From CAYXZQ01 sp964469935 (GTDB lineage: Archaea; Nanobdellota; Nanobdellia; Woesearchaeales; DSVV01), in NCBI GenBank assembly GCA_964469935.1, contig CAYXZQ010000039.1, positions 1 to 16,412 on the forward strand: a stretch of 16,412 nucleotides of DNA. The letters are read 5' to 3'. The position numbers and the translations under genes are program-made. This document shows positions 1-6,485 of the stretch, piece by piece; within the stretch, counting starts at the first letter, position 1; each line of letters opens with the position of its first letter. The notes beneath the pieces were generated by a model. That model ran no database searches. It had not been told where the DNA came from and saw only the letters and a list, made by a program, of their open reading frames with translations.

Positions 1-384
1 AGAACAATGCTGATGGATCCATTCAGGGAAGCGTTCATGAAGAGCGTCGCGGATTTTGACAAGAATGTCATGAGAAAGGATGTTGATGAGTCTACAGCGA
101 AGCTGCGCGCTATCGGTATCGAGAGTGTCCTTACAGATGAATATGGGATAAAATACACGCTGAGAACGATACCTATCGGGATTATTGGAAGAACAGCTAC
201 GAATGTTCAGTATGCTCGAAATGCCCTGCCACTTTCAATGCAGGATATGGACTCGCTACGCGCTTCAGGGATTGACAATATCAAGGAAAAATACAGTTCC
301 CTGTATGCTGAAATCATGAAATCAGATCTCAGGAAGACAGAGCCGGAGCTTTTTTATGCAGGCGGTGCAGCTTATTCACGCTGA
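1..384 (+). CDS. Hypothetical protein, probably the 3' part of a gene cut by the window edge
   Basis: I do not recognise this protein. The frame is open from base 1; the first in-frame ATG is at 7 and another is at 13, but no promoter can be seen because the window begins here, so the true start may lie upstream. The visible 125 residues are soluble-looking, with no membrane segment or signal peptide. There is a charged amphipathic N-terminal half (FREAFMKSVADFDKNVMRKD), a short hydrophobic stretch around residues 55-62 (RTIPIGIIGR) and a helical C-terminal half ending GGAAYSR. It ends at TGA and converges on the minus-strand transglutaminase-like gene, with a 45-nt AT-rich gap between them. 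No function is proposed. Confidence 0.6.
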   Translation, partial: RTMLMDPFREAFMKSVADFDKNVMRKDVDESTAKLRAIGIESVLTDEYGIKYTLRTIPIGIIGRTATNVQYARNALPLSMQDMDSLRASGIDNIKEKYSSLYAEIMKSDLRKTEPELFYAGGAAYSR

Positions 385-429
385 TTTTATCCACTGATTT
401 ATTCGATTTATAAATATCAGGATGTCCCC

Positions 430-861
430 TTATAATCCCGCATGCTCGCCGAACTTCACTCCGTTCACATGCCCCCATATATCAACATCCACTTTCTTAT
501 CTCCGATGTCAATGCTCATGTATTGGTGCGGAGAACCCCAATACACTGTCCACCTGAGGTCGATGTCGCTGTCCTGGAAGAATCCGCTTTTCACAAGGAG
601 TATCCTCATCAGGTAATTCATATTAGTGCAGTGCAGAAAACCGTCCTTCGCCCATATTTTCTCCATATCATCCTCGAAAATCTCAAAGAACCTGATATAT
701 GTCATCAGCCGATATCCCCTGTACTTTTTTGTCAGGATACCATAGGCTCTTTTCAGGCAATCCTCTTTATTCTTCGAACTCCTCAGTTTTTCTACAGCAT
801 CCTGCATTGCCGGCGGAATCTTGTCAGGGATTGAGGGTTTCAGGAATATATTGAGCCTCAT
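430..861 (-). CDS. Small transglutaminase-like (papain-fold) protein
   Basis: This 143-residue protein has no signal peptide. The C-terminal half looks like the core of the transglutaminase/papain-like fold: Cys78 in GFLHCTNMNYLMRILLVKSGF (Cys at the start of a helix followed by a 'k-s-G-f' turn), His112 in WGSPHQYMSIDIG at the start of a strand, and Asp125/Asp127 in KKVDVDIWG. The order and spacing fit a Cys-His-Asp triad. The N-terminal 70 residues are charged and helical. Its ATG overlaps the tyrS stop codon (ATGA, 4 nt), so the two are probably co-transcribed and translationally coupled. It is shorter than typical family members. The catalytic residues are read from the sequence; the fold and any peptidase or transferase activity are inference, and a non-enzymatic role is possible. 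Confidence 0.6.
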   Translation of the reverse strand: MRLNIFLKPSIPDKIPPAMQDAVEKLRSSKNKEDCLKRAYGILTKKYRGYRLMTYIRFFEIFEDDMEKIWAKDGFLHCTNMNYLMRILLVKSGFFQDSDIDLRWTVYWGSPHQYMSIDIGDKKVDVDIWGHVNGVKFGEHAGL

Positions 862-1934
862 CGTGTTATTTCGAAGCCCTGAACCTTCTTGAGTAGTTCC
901 CTTGCTTTCTTGTCTCTCTCAAAATGGTCCCTGACAGGCCTGATGAGCTCATTGATATAATATGAGACAGCGGTCTTGAGGTCCATGGGGTGGAGCTCGC
1001 CTGACTCAAAGGCTTTCTCAAGCTCATCATAGCTGGAGAGCGACAGGTTTCCGCCGAATTTCTCAGGCCTCTTTATCTCCATCTTGTCGAACTTCTCAAA
1101 TATTATGTATCTGCAATATTCCAGGACAGGGTTCTCCTTTGGCTCTTTCTCGGGGCAGTACGCCTTGCCTATCTTCCTCTTTATGTCCTCTTCTGTATCG
1201 GTCATGAATATGGCCGAGTCAGGCTTTGACTTCGACATCTTGAGCTCAATCGCCCGCTCCATCGCATCATTCTGCTCAGTTGCAGGCTTTCCCAGGCCCA
1301 TGAGCATGTGGTGGCTGACGATGACAGGCTTCCAGAGCCCGAGCTTCGGCCCTATCTCCCTTGCGAGCATGTTGACCTTCCTCTGGTCCATCCCCAGCTG
1401 GCAGATGTCGGCCTTCAGGTAGAATATGTCTGCTGCCTGCATGCAGGGATAGAGTATCTGGGATGCCTGGAGCACCTCATCTTCCTTCCTTCCCATAATC
1501 TGGCCGCAGCGTATGATACGCTTGACTGTCGAGTTCCTTGCTATCTGCATGACTGTCTTCCAGTAATTGTCGTCACGGACCATGTCGCTGACCCAGATGA
1601 ACTCCACGTTGCCCAGGTCCATGCCGCAGGCTTTCCATACTTCGATCAGGTATTTGCCCACTGTCTGGATCTTTTCCAGGTCGCCGCCCATCTTGTTGTT
1701 GGCCCAGCCGTGCCAGTCGGCGACAAGCATCTTGAACTTGATGCCTGCCTTTGTGAGCTTGTTGATGTTTATGGTCCTGAGGACTCCCTGGGCGATGTGC
1801 ACCATCCCAGAGGGCTCGAAGCCGTCGTATGCGACCAGCTGCTTCCCGGACCTTAGGAGCTCCTTGAGCTCGTCTTCTGTGATGATCTCTTCTCCTACTT
1901 CCCTGACCAGTTCAAACCTTTTATCAATGTCCAT
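858..1934 (-). CDS. tyrS: Tyrosyl-tRNA synthetase (archaeal/eukaryotic type)
   Basis: Class I aminoacyl-tRNA synthetase that charges tRNA-Tyr with tyrosine in the cytoplasm. Visible signatures: Tyr36 and GFEPSG (38-43) of the tyrosine pocket, the HIGH-like HIAQG (46-50), LYPCMQAADI (161-170) with pocket residues Tyr162, Gln166 and Asp169, GMDQRKVNMLARE (181-193), and the KMSKS loop (232-236). RPEKFGG followed by ELHPMDLK near the C terminus is characteristic of archaeal TyrRS. At 358 residues it is somewhat longer than the compact archaeal enzymes (a little over 300), with extra length around the connective region (WGWANNKMGGD and following). A TATA element at 1958-1965 lies about 27 nt from the ATG, so the mRNA is probably leaderless. 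It is followed with a 4-nt overlap by the transglutaminase-like gene. Confidence 0.97.
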   Translation of the reverse strand: MDIDKRFELVREVGEEIITEDELKELLRSGKQLVAYDGFEPSGMVHIAQGVLRTININKLTKAGIKFKMLVADWHGWANNKMGGDLEKIQTVGKYLIEVWKACGMDLGNVEFIWVSDMVRDDNYWKTVMQIARNSTVKRIIRCGQIMGRKEDEVLQASQILYPCMQAADIFYLKADICQLGMDQRKVNMLAREIGPKLGLWKPVIVSHHMLMGLGKPATEQNDAMERAIELKMSKSKPDSAIFMTDTEEDIKRKIGKAYCPEKEPKENPVLEYCRYIIFEKFDKMEIKRPEKFGGNLSLSSYDELEKAFESGELHPMDLKTAVSYYINELIRPVRDHFERDKKARELLKKVQGFEITR

Positions 1935-1957
1935 GAAGAAGCAGTTCTGGAAATTAG

Positions 1958-1965
1958 TATAAAAA
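1958..1965 (-). promoter_or_regulatory. TATA box of tyrS
   Basis: On the minus strand this reads TTTTTATA within ACCTTTTTATACTAATTT, centred about 27 nt upstream of the tyrS ATG. Archaeal transcription starts about 25 nt after the TATA centre, so the transcript should begin at or next to the start codon. Confidence 0.6.
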
Positions 1966-1978
1966 GGTTGCTAAAATA

Positions 1979-2402
1979 TCAGCATCCTGACTTCCACTTG
2001 CCTATCGCCTGCATGAGCTCGGTCATCCCTGTCTTGATTGCAATCACTTTTACAGTCGAGCTTTGTGACAGAGTGAATGGTGATGAATATCGTGCCGAGC
2101 CTTGGGTCGGTGTGCTGCCGTCGGTCGTGTAGTATATCGACGACCCTTGCGTTGAAATGCTAAGTGACACTGATACGCTGCCGGTGTTTATCACCTCGTC
2201 GGGCGTGATTGCCAGGGCTGAAGCTTCCTGAATTATGGGTCGAGACGCTCATGGCCTTAGTGTCAGAGCTGCATCCTCCTCCGTTGCTCAGAGCGGCACC
2301 GGACTGTGTGGCTGTGCCTGAGTTTCTGATGAAATAGGTCTCTGCGCCGCCAAAACTGCCCAGGACAAGGAAAGCGAGGATGACCACCACCAATTTTTTC
2401 AT
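1979..2402 (-). pseudogene. Broken secreted protein: signal peptide and repeat-type N terminus joined out of frame to a chitobiase C-terminal-like domain
   Basis: Two overlapping frames make up one decayed gene. The first (2402 to 2160) begins MKKLVVVILAFLVLGSFGGAETYF, a clear secretory signal peptide, then AMSVSTHNSGSFSPG, which resembles the start of secreted parallel-beta-helix proteins. It then runs into a nonsense tail (NHARRGDKHRQRISVT). The second frame carries ALAITPDEVINTGSVSVSLS and then SSIYYTTDGSTPTQGSARYS and SSTVKVIAIKTGM, the classic pattern of the chitobiase/beta-hexosaminidase C-terminal domain (IYYTTDGSTPT). The frames meet near 2205-2220. Beta-helix rungs that would be expected between the two parts are absent, so a deletion with frame loss is likelier than a single base error. 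The C-terminal tail (ELMQAIGKWKSGC) also departs from the domain pattern. The promoter is intact. A sequencing error or a short functional remnant cannot be excluded. Confidence 0.65.
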
Positions 2403-2428
2403 AATGATATGATTTTCAGGCGATTCGG

Positions 2429-2441
2429 TTTATATATTTTT
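2429..2441 (-). promoter_or_regulatory. TATA box of the broken secreted-protein gene
   Basis: The minus strand reads GAAAAATATATAAACC, a near-ideal purine-rich BRE followed by a TATA box, centred about 31 nt upstream of the ATG at 2402. The promoter looks intact although the gene behind it is broken. Confidence 0.6.
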
Positions 2442-2528
2442 CCCGCACCGACGCATTCTGCCTGCTGTCCTGAGTCACTTTTTTGTCACTCCCCTATAGC
2501 AGAAAAAAATATGCCCCTATTAGAAAAG

Positions 2529-2536
2529 TTTAAATA
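2529..2536 (+). promoter_or_regulatory. BRE/TATA box of the PRC-barrel gene
   Basis: GAAAAG directly followed by TTTAAATA, centred 27 nt before the ATG at 2560. This is a strong archaeal promoter giving a leaderless mRNA. There is no Shine-Dalgarno sequence between it and the start. The rest of 2403-2559 is the divergent promoter region shared with the broken secreted-protein gene; nothing else was seen in it. Confidence 0.7.
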
Positions 2537-2559
2537 TAACCTGTTGCATTCATTGTCCC

Positions 2560-2823
2560 ATGGCAGAAGAAGAAAAAAGATTCTCAAGGCAGCTCATCGG
2601 AAAGACCGTGGTCTCCAAGACCGGCAAGCGCTTCGGCGAGGTAGGGGACATAATATTCGAGACGCGCTCAGGCGAGCTCATCCACATAATCCTCAAGAAC
2701 CAGACATCCTACACAGACAAGCTAGAGCTAGAGAAGGACAAGCAGGGAAACACCCTGATACCGTTCTCGGCAGTCATCGCTGTAGGCGATTTCATGGTCA
2801 TTGCTGAAGAGGACATCATCTGA
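2560..2823 (+). CDS. PRC-barrel domain protein
   Basis: An 87-residue protein consisting almost entirely of one PRC-barrel domain, a small beta-barrel found in photosynthetic reaction-centre subunit H, in RimM, and as stand-alone proteins in archaea. Visible pattern: RQLIGKTVVSKTGKRFGEVGDIIFE (residues about 10-34, the conserved 'l-G-k-V-v-d..G..iG.v.dv' start), then a second strand set (ELIHIILKNQ) and a closing FSAVIAVGDFMVIAEED. It has no signal peptide or membrane segment. Archaeal stand-alone copies are abundant and have been linked to cell division or RNA-related roles, but nothing in this sequence assigns one. The ATG lies 27 nt from the TATA centre, so its mRNA is leaderless. A T-rich tract follows the stop codon. 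Confidence 0.85.
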   Translation: MAEEEKRFSRQLIGKTVVSKTGKRFGEVGDIIFETRSGELIHIILKNQTSYTDKLELEKDKQGNTLIPFSAVIAVGDFMVIAEEDII

Positions 2824-2846
2824 TCATTGTCTCTTCACATTCTCAA

Positions 2847-2860
2847 ATTCTTTTTGTCTT
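2847..2860 (+). terminator. Possible T-rich terminator after the PRC-barrel gene
   Basis: The pyrimidine-rich stretch AATTCTTTTTGTCTTG follows the PRC-barrel stop codon and precedes the rfcS promoter. Archaeal RNA polymerase terminates at oligo-T tracts without a hairpin. The run of five T is modest, so this is tentative. Confidence 0.35.
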
Positions 2861-2874
2861 GCCAGCATAACCTA

Positions 2875-2882
2875 TTTAAATA
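2875..2882 (+). promoter_or_regulatory. TATA box of rfcS
   Basis: TTTAAATA centred 26 nt upstream of the ATG at 2904, preceded by CATAACCTA. The transcript would start at the ATG. Confidence 0.65.
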
Positions 2883-2903
2883 AACCCTTATTCCTTTTGA
2901 CTC

Positions 2904-3869
2904 ATGGAAGCTGCAATCTGGACTGAGAAATACAGGCCCAAGGATTTTTCGGAAGTCAGGGGACAGAAGGACATAATCTCCAAGGTAAAGGCGTTTGTGA
3001 AGCAGGGCAACATGCCCCATCTGATGTTCTCAGGCCCGGCAGGAGTAGGGAAGACAACCCTCTCATTGGTGATAGCCAGGCAGCTTTTCGGCGATTCCTG
3101 GAGGAACAATTTTTTGGAGCTAAACGCCTCTGACGAGAGAGGGATAGACATCATCAGGAACAAGGTCAAGGATTTCGCAAGGACAAGGGCCATAGGCAAT
3201 GTCCCTTTCAAGATAATATACCTCGATGAATGCGACGCCCTGACAAGGGAAGCCCAGCAGGCGCTCAGGAGGACCATGGAGAACTACACCCAGACCTGCA
3301 GGTTCATACTGTCCTGCAATTATTCATCGAAGATAATAGACCCTATCCAGTCAAGATGCTCTGTGTTTCGGTTCCGTCCGCTTGAGAAGAAGGAGCTTTC
3401 AGGCATAATCGATAAGATTGCAAAAGAGGAGAAACTCAATATTGATGACAAGGCCAAAGACGCCATTTTCGAGGTCTCCGGAGGCGACTGCAGGAGGGCG
3501 GAGAACATCCTCCAGGCGACAGCAGCGGTCTCTGACAAGATTACAGACGAGGCGATCTTCTCCATGGCTTCAGTCGCGAAGCCCAAGGATATAAAGCAGA
3601 TACTCGAGCTTGCGATGCAGAACAAGTTCATCGCAGCAAGGGAGAGGCTCCTCGACACGATGCTGAACTACGGCCTTTCAGGCATCGACATCATCAAGCA
3701 GATCCAAAAAGAGGTCTGGAATCTCGATATCGACGGCAGGAAGAAGGTCGAGCTCGTTGATAAGTGCGGAGAGATAGAGTTCAGGATGACCGAGGGCTCG
3801 GATGAGTATCTTCAGCTTGAGGCCTTGCTTGCAAATTTCACATTGGCTACTGATGAAAAGATTTCATGA
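2904..3869 (+). CDS. rfcS: Replication factor C small subunit (clamp loader ATPase)
   Basis: AAA+ ATPase subunit of the archaeal clamp loader, which opens the PCNA ring and loads it onto primed DNA. The N-terminal WTEKYRPKDFSEVRGQ (6-21) is the RFC box. Walker A is GPAGVGKT (44-51), Walker B is IIYLDECD (104-111), sensor 1 is ILSCNYSSKI (135-144), the SRC arginine-finger motif is at 150-152 (QSRCSVFRF), and sensor 2 is GGDCRRAEN (about 193-201). The alpha-helical collar follows (DTMLNYGLSGIDIIKQI onwards). At 321 residues it has the usual small-subunit length, with no intein. Its last codons overlap the convergent unknown gene by 6 nt. No large subunit is present in this window. Confidence 0.97.
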   Translation: MEAAIWTEKYRPKDFSEVRGQKDIISKVKAFVKQGNMPHLMFSGPAGVGKTTLSLVIARQLFGDSWRNNFLELNASDERGIDIIRNKVKDFARTRAIGNVPFKIIYLDECDALTREAQQALRRTMENYTQTCRFILSCNYSSKIIDPIQSRCSVFRFRPLEKKELSGIIDKIAKEEKLNIDDKAKDAIFEVSGGDCRRAENILQATAAVSDKITDEAIFSMASVAKPKDIKQILELAMQNKFIAARERLLDTMLNYGLSGIDIIKQIQKEVWNLDIDGRKKVELVDKCGEIEFRMTEGSDEYLQLEALLANFTLATDEKIS

Positions 3870-4184
3870 ATGTTGAGAATAATTGTCTTGCTGATCCTGT
3901 TTGGCAAGCCTTGTGAATGCATATGCCCCGACACCGTTCTCAACCGGTGCAAGAAGAAATTCACCGAATACAGGATGCCTGTACAAGGTGCCGTACACCT
4001 GGACCTGGGGGACGCCTTCCTTATCGCTTGCAATCAGCTTGACAAGCCCGACATGTACGTAATCTTTTCGAAGGATGTCATTATGGGCTAATTTAAGCAT
4101 ATCCTCCCTGGCCCCGTACCATGCATATGGATTTTCTCCGAGCATTGCATTGATGGTCTCTATTGTCTGGGTGTTTTGCTGCAT
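3864..4184 (-). CDS. Hypothetical small protein convergent with rfcS
   Basis: I do not recognise this 106-residue protein. I chose the ATG at 4184 (MQQNTQTIETINAML) because a TATA element lies 28 nt upstream, the spacing seen throughout the window; a longer reading from a TTG at 4226 would put the promoter inside the gene. It is soluble, with no membrane segment. The N-terminal third is helical (NPYAWYGAREDMLKLAHNDILRKDYV), followed by a strand-rich part (VHVGLVKLIAS, VPQVQVYGTLYRHPVFGEFLLAPVENGVGAYAFTRL) and a Gln/Asp/Ser-rich tail. It could be a small alpha/beta ligand- or nucleic-acid-binding protein, but no motif supports a specific role. Its 3' end overlaps rfcS by 6 nt on the opposite strand. 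Confidence 0.7.
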   Translation of the reverse strand: MQQNTQTIETINAMLGENPYAWYGAREDMLKLAHNDILRKDYVHVGLVKLIASDKEGVPQVQVYGTLYRHPVFGEFLLAPVENGVGAYAFTRLAKQDQQDNYSQHS

Positions 4185-4208
4185 TTTCCCAGGCAGATGA
4201 CATAAATA

Positions 4209-4216
4209 GTTTAAAT
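4209..4216 (-). promoter_or_regulatory. TATA box of the small gene at 3864-4184
   Basis: The minus strand reads AATATTTAAACTATTT; ATTTAAAC is centred about 28 nt upstream of the ATG at 4184. This fixes the start choice for that gene. Confidence 0.6.
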
Positions 4217-4256
4217 ATTTATTCAATATTCAACATATTGAGACTGCAGCTTATGC

Positions 4257-4904
4257 TCAGTCTACTTTCATCAGGCCCATTATTATCGGGATCGCCTTTG
4301 AGAGGTCGTCCCTGATTATGAAATCCGCGTATTTTTCTATGCCGTCCCTCGGGTTTATCGCTATGCTCTTTGCAGCGAACTCGAATATGCTCCTGTCTGC
4401 AGGCGAGTCTCCGATTGCGATGACTTCTGGCGCCGATATGCCTTTGTTGTCAAGGATATCTAAGCAGTCAGACAGCTTGAAATCATCACACGAATAGTCG
4501 CTCTTCTCTATGCCTGCAATCATCCCATCTTCGATCTTGGGCCTGCTCCCTACGATGTGATCAGCTTCCAGCCTTTTCTGGAAATGCTCCAGGATGGAAA
4601 CCAGATTTCCTGAGGTGATAATGGAGATTATTCTGTTCTCTTTGAGGAAGCTGAAAAACTCTGATGCGCCCGGCATCATCAGGTCTTTCTGGTCAAGGAA
4701 TTCAATGATTTCTTCGATCTTCTGCCCCTTCAAATAATTTATCCTCGTAATAAGTGGGCCCAGGCCCAGGACAGGATTTTTCATGTATTCTTCATTGAGC
4801 CTTATGCTCTCCTGCTTTTTCCCCGCAAACTCGCATGCCAAAGAGAGGAGGTCTGTCCTGACTACAGTCTCGTCAAAATCTATCAGAGCGGCCCTGATGT
4901 TCAT
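4257..4904 (-). CDS. HAD-superfamily phosphatase, phosphoserine phosphatase-like
   Basis: Cytoplasmic haloacid-dehalogenase-type phosphohydrolase of 215 residues. Motif I is DFDET (9-13, nucleophile Asp9 and general acid Asp11), motif II is IITSGN (95-100), the motif III lysine is probably Lys143 in DDFKLSDCLDIL, and motif IV is GDSPADRSIF (165-174), with acidic residues for Mg2+. A helical cap lies between motifs I and II (residues about 18-75). This layout is that of SerB-type C1-cap phosphatases, so phosphoserine is one plausible substrate, but the family acts on many small phosphomonoesters and the substrate cannot be read from sequence. The ATG overlaps the stop codon of the exonuclease III gene by 4 nt, so the two form an operon. 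I saw no promoter of its own. Confidence 0.87.
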   Translation of the reverse strand: MNIRAALIDFDETVVRTDLLSLACEFAGKKQESIRLNEEYMKNPVLGLGPLITRINYLKGQKIEEIIEFLDQKDLMMPGASEFFSFLKENRIISIITSGNLVSILEHFQKRLEADHIVGSRPKIEDGMIAGIEKSDYSCDDFKLSDCLDILDNKGISAPEVIAIGDSPADRSIFEFAAKSIAINPRDGIEKYADFIIRDDLSKAIPIIMGLMKVD

Positions 4905-5650
4905 ATTATCTCAATCCCCGCAGGACAATGGTCTGAGCCCATCACATCGGCAAGGATGAAGGCGTCCTTGAGCATTGGCCTCAGTGATTTTGATATGAGG
5001 AAATAGTCTATCCGCCAGCCGATGTTCCTCGCTCTTGCGTTGAACATGTAGGACCACCAGGTGAAGTTGCCGCCTTCCCTGTTGAACTCCCTGAACGTGT
5101 CGATGAGCCCGCTGTCGATGTATCTCTGGAATCCCTCCCTCTCTTCGGCAGTGAATCCTGCGTTCTTCTGGTTCTGCTTCGGGTTGGCAAGGTCGATCTC
5201 CCCGTGCGCGACATTGAAGTCACCGCATGCGATGACCGGCTTCTTTTTTTCGAGTTTTTTTAGATAAGCAAGGAAATCCCTGTCCCATCCCTGCCTGTAG
5301 GGTAGCCTGTCAAGGCTTCTCTGGGCATTGGGCGTGTAGACATTCACGAGAAAATATTTGTCAAATTCAAGCGTGATAATCCTTCCTTCCCTGTCTTGTT
5401 CGGGAATTCCCATGCCTTCTGTCATCTTCAGCGGTGCCTTATTAGTGAATACCGCTGTCCCTGAATATCCCTTTTTCTCGGCATGGCTGAAATACTGCTT
5501 GTAGCCAGGGAGGCCCAGCTGCACCTGGCCGTCCTGGACCTTTGTCTCCTGCAGGCAGAGGATGTCAGGCCTCTCCCTGTTGAACCAGTCCACAAAGCCC
5601 TTGCCGAGCACTGCCCTGAGGCCGTTCACGTTCCATGTCAACAACTTCAT
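4901..5650 (-). CDS. xth: Exodeoxyribonuclease III / AP endonuclease
   Basis: Base-excision-repair nuclease of the exonuclease III/APE1 family. It cleaves DNA 5' to abasic sites and trims 3' ends. All family motifs are present: WNVNGLRA (6-13, Asn7 in the metal site), LQETK (33-37, catalytic Glu35), YTPNA (105-109), GDFNVAH (143-149, Asp144 and Asn146), GWRIDYFL (211-218), and the terminal GSDHCP (238-243) with the Asp-His pair. Length (249 residues) is normal. It starts a two-gene operon with the HAD phosphatase. The promoter is divergent from the phosphoglycerate mutase promoter. Archaea more often rely on endonuclease IV, but ExoIII-type enzymes are found in several archaeal groups. Confidence 0.95.
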   Translation of the reverse strand: MKLLTWNVNGLRAVLGKGFVDWFNRERPDILCLQETKVQDGQVQLGLPGYKQYFSHAEKKGYSGTAVFTNKAPLKMTEGMGIPEQDREGRIITLEFDKYFLVNVYTPNAQRSLDRLPYRQGWDRDFLAYLKKLEKKKPVIACGDFNVAHGEIDLANPKQNQKNAGFTAEEREGFQRYIDSGLIDTFREFNREGGNFTWWSYMFNARARNIGWRIDYFLISKSLRPMLKDAFILADVMGSDHCPAGIEII

Positions 5651-5668
5651 CAGTATCAGGGCTGTGAA

Positions 5669-5680
5669 TGTTTTAATAAA
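5669..5680 (-). promoter_or_regulatory. TATA box of the xth-HAD operon
   Basis: The minus strand reads AGATTTATTAAAACATTC, centred about 26 nt upstream of the ATG at 5650, which implies leaderless transcription. Confidence 0.55.
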
Positions 5681-5696
5681 TCTTTTGTAGAAAATT

Positions 5697-5704
5697 ATTT
5701 AAAT
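5697..5704 (+). promoter_or_regulatory. TATA box of the phosphoglycerate mutase gene
   Basis: AAAATTATTTAAATGAG; ATTTAAAT is centred about 26 nt before the ATG at 5726. Together with the promoter on the other strand it makes 5651-5725 a compact divergent promoter. Confidence 0.6.
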
Positions 5705-5725
5705 GAGCCGGACAGATAAAAATCC

Positions 5726-6478
5726 ATGGCATATCTCATCCTTGTCCGCCACGGCGAGTCGCGCTGGAACATCGCCAACAAGTTCACCGGCTGGGTCGAC
5801 GTCCCCCTGAGCGAGGTGGGCATAAACGAGGCGCTTATCTCTGCAAAGAGGCTCGAGGGCGTGCAGCTTGACTATGCATTCACATCGAAGCTTGAGAGGG
5901 CGCAGGAGACCCTTCTCATCATACTTTCAAAGCAGGATGCCACAGGCATATTCGTCCATACGACGGGAAAGAGGAAGAGCTGGTCGAAGCACAAGGGAAA
6001 GCTGGGAAGCCATGAGATCCCCATATTGAGTTCTGATGCCATCAACGAGAGGTATTACGGCAGGCTCCAGGGAATGGACAAGGACGAAGCGAGGAAGAGA
6101 TACGGAAAAGAGCAGGTCTTCAAATGGAGAAGAAGCTATGATACCAGGCCTCCGGGAGGCGAGAGCCTCAAGGATGTATATGAGAGGGCTGTGCTGTATT
6201 ACAGGAAGAAAATATTCCCGCTCGTGAAGAAAGGGAACAATGTCATAGTATCAGCCCATGGCAACAGCCTGAGAGCGATAATCAAGTACCTTGACAACAT
6301 ATCTGATGAAGACATACCCCATCTCGAGCTCTCATACGGCACGCCCATCGTCTACGAATGGAAGAAGGGAAAGCTTGTGAAGGAGAGCCATGTCCATTCC
6401 TTCAACAGGCCGGTCCACTGGCAGAAGCCCAGATATTATAAGACCAAGAAATCATCAGGCAGGAAAAAGAAAAAATAG
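5726..6478 (+). CDS. gpmA: 2,3-bisphosphoglycerate-dependent phosphoglycerate mutase
   Basis: Interconverts 3- and 2-phosphoglycerate in glycolysis/gluconeogenesis through a phosphohistidine. Motifs: LVRHGESRWN (6-15) with catalytic His9, FTGWVDVPLSEVG (20-32), TSKLERAQET (53-62), NERYYGRLQG (107-116), WRRSYDTRPPGGESL (134-148) and VSAHGNSLRA (175-184) with His178. Relative to the short enterobacterial enzyme there is an insert at about 72-103 (IFVHTTGKRKSW and following), also known in a bacterial subfamily. The C terminus is a very basic tail ending GRKKKK. Most archaea use cofactor-independent mutases, so this bacterial-type enzyme suggests old lateral acquisition, as reported for some DPANN archaea. 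It converges on the lipoprotein gene at 6486 with a 7-nt gap. Confidence 0.95.
   Translation: MAYLILVRHGESRWNIANKFTGWVDVPLSEVGINEALISAKRLEGVQLDYAFTSKLERAQETLLIILSKQDATGIFVHTTGKRKSWSKHKGKLGSHEIPILSSDAINERYYGRLQGMDKDEARKRYGKEQVFKWRRSYDTRPPGGESLKDVYERAVLYYRKKIFPLVKKGNNVIVSAHGNSLRAIIKYLDNISDEDIPHLELSYGTPIVYEWKKGKLVKESHVHSFNRPVHWQKPRYYKTKKSSGRKKKK
6463..6475 (-). terminator. Oligo-T terminator of the envelope block, lying inside the gpmA 3' end
   Basis: Read on the minus strand, the codons of the lysine-rich tail of the phosphoglycerate mutase give TTTTTTCTTTTTC, starting about 11 nt past the stop codon of the lipoprotein gene at 6486. An oligo-T tract in this place is what archaeal RNA polymerase needs to terminate the long minus-strand transcript. 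Confidence 0.5.
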
Positions 6479-6485
6479 AAAAGAT

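Noticed and set aside
1084..1962. Long plus-strand open frames inside tyrS
   Set aside because: They have low-complexity composition, lack promoters and family motifs, and mirror the codons of a clearly real gene on the other strand.
2160..2220. Programmed ribosomal frameshift joining the two halves of the broken secreted-protein gene
   Set aside because: There is no slippery heptamer or downstream structure at the junction, and expected beta-helix residues are missing, so a deletion is the better explanation.
2409..2807. Alternative frame across the PRC-barrel gene
   Set aside because: It starts upstream of the promoter and has Arg/His/Pro-rich composition typical of an out-of-frame reading.
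3312..3350. Possible intein or insertion in rfcS
   Set aside because: Archaeal rfcS genes often carry inteins, but the walker-to-SRC region is continuous and the protein has normal length.
4185..4226. TTG start adding 14 residues to the small gene opposite rfcS
   Set aside because: The best TATA element lies inside this extension and is correctly spaced for the ATG at 4184.
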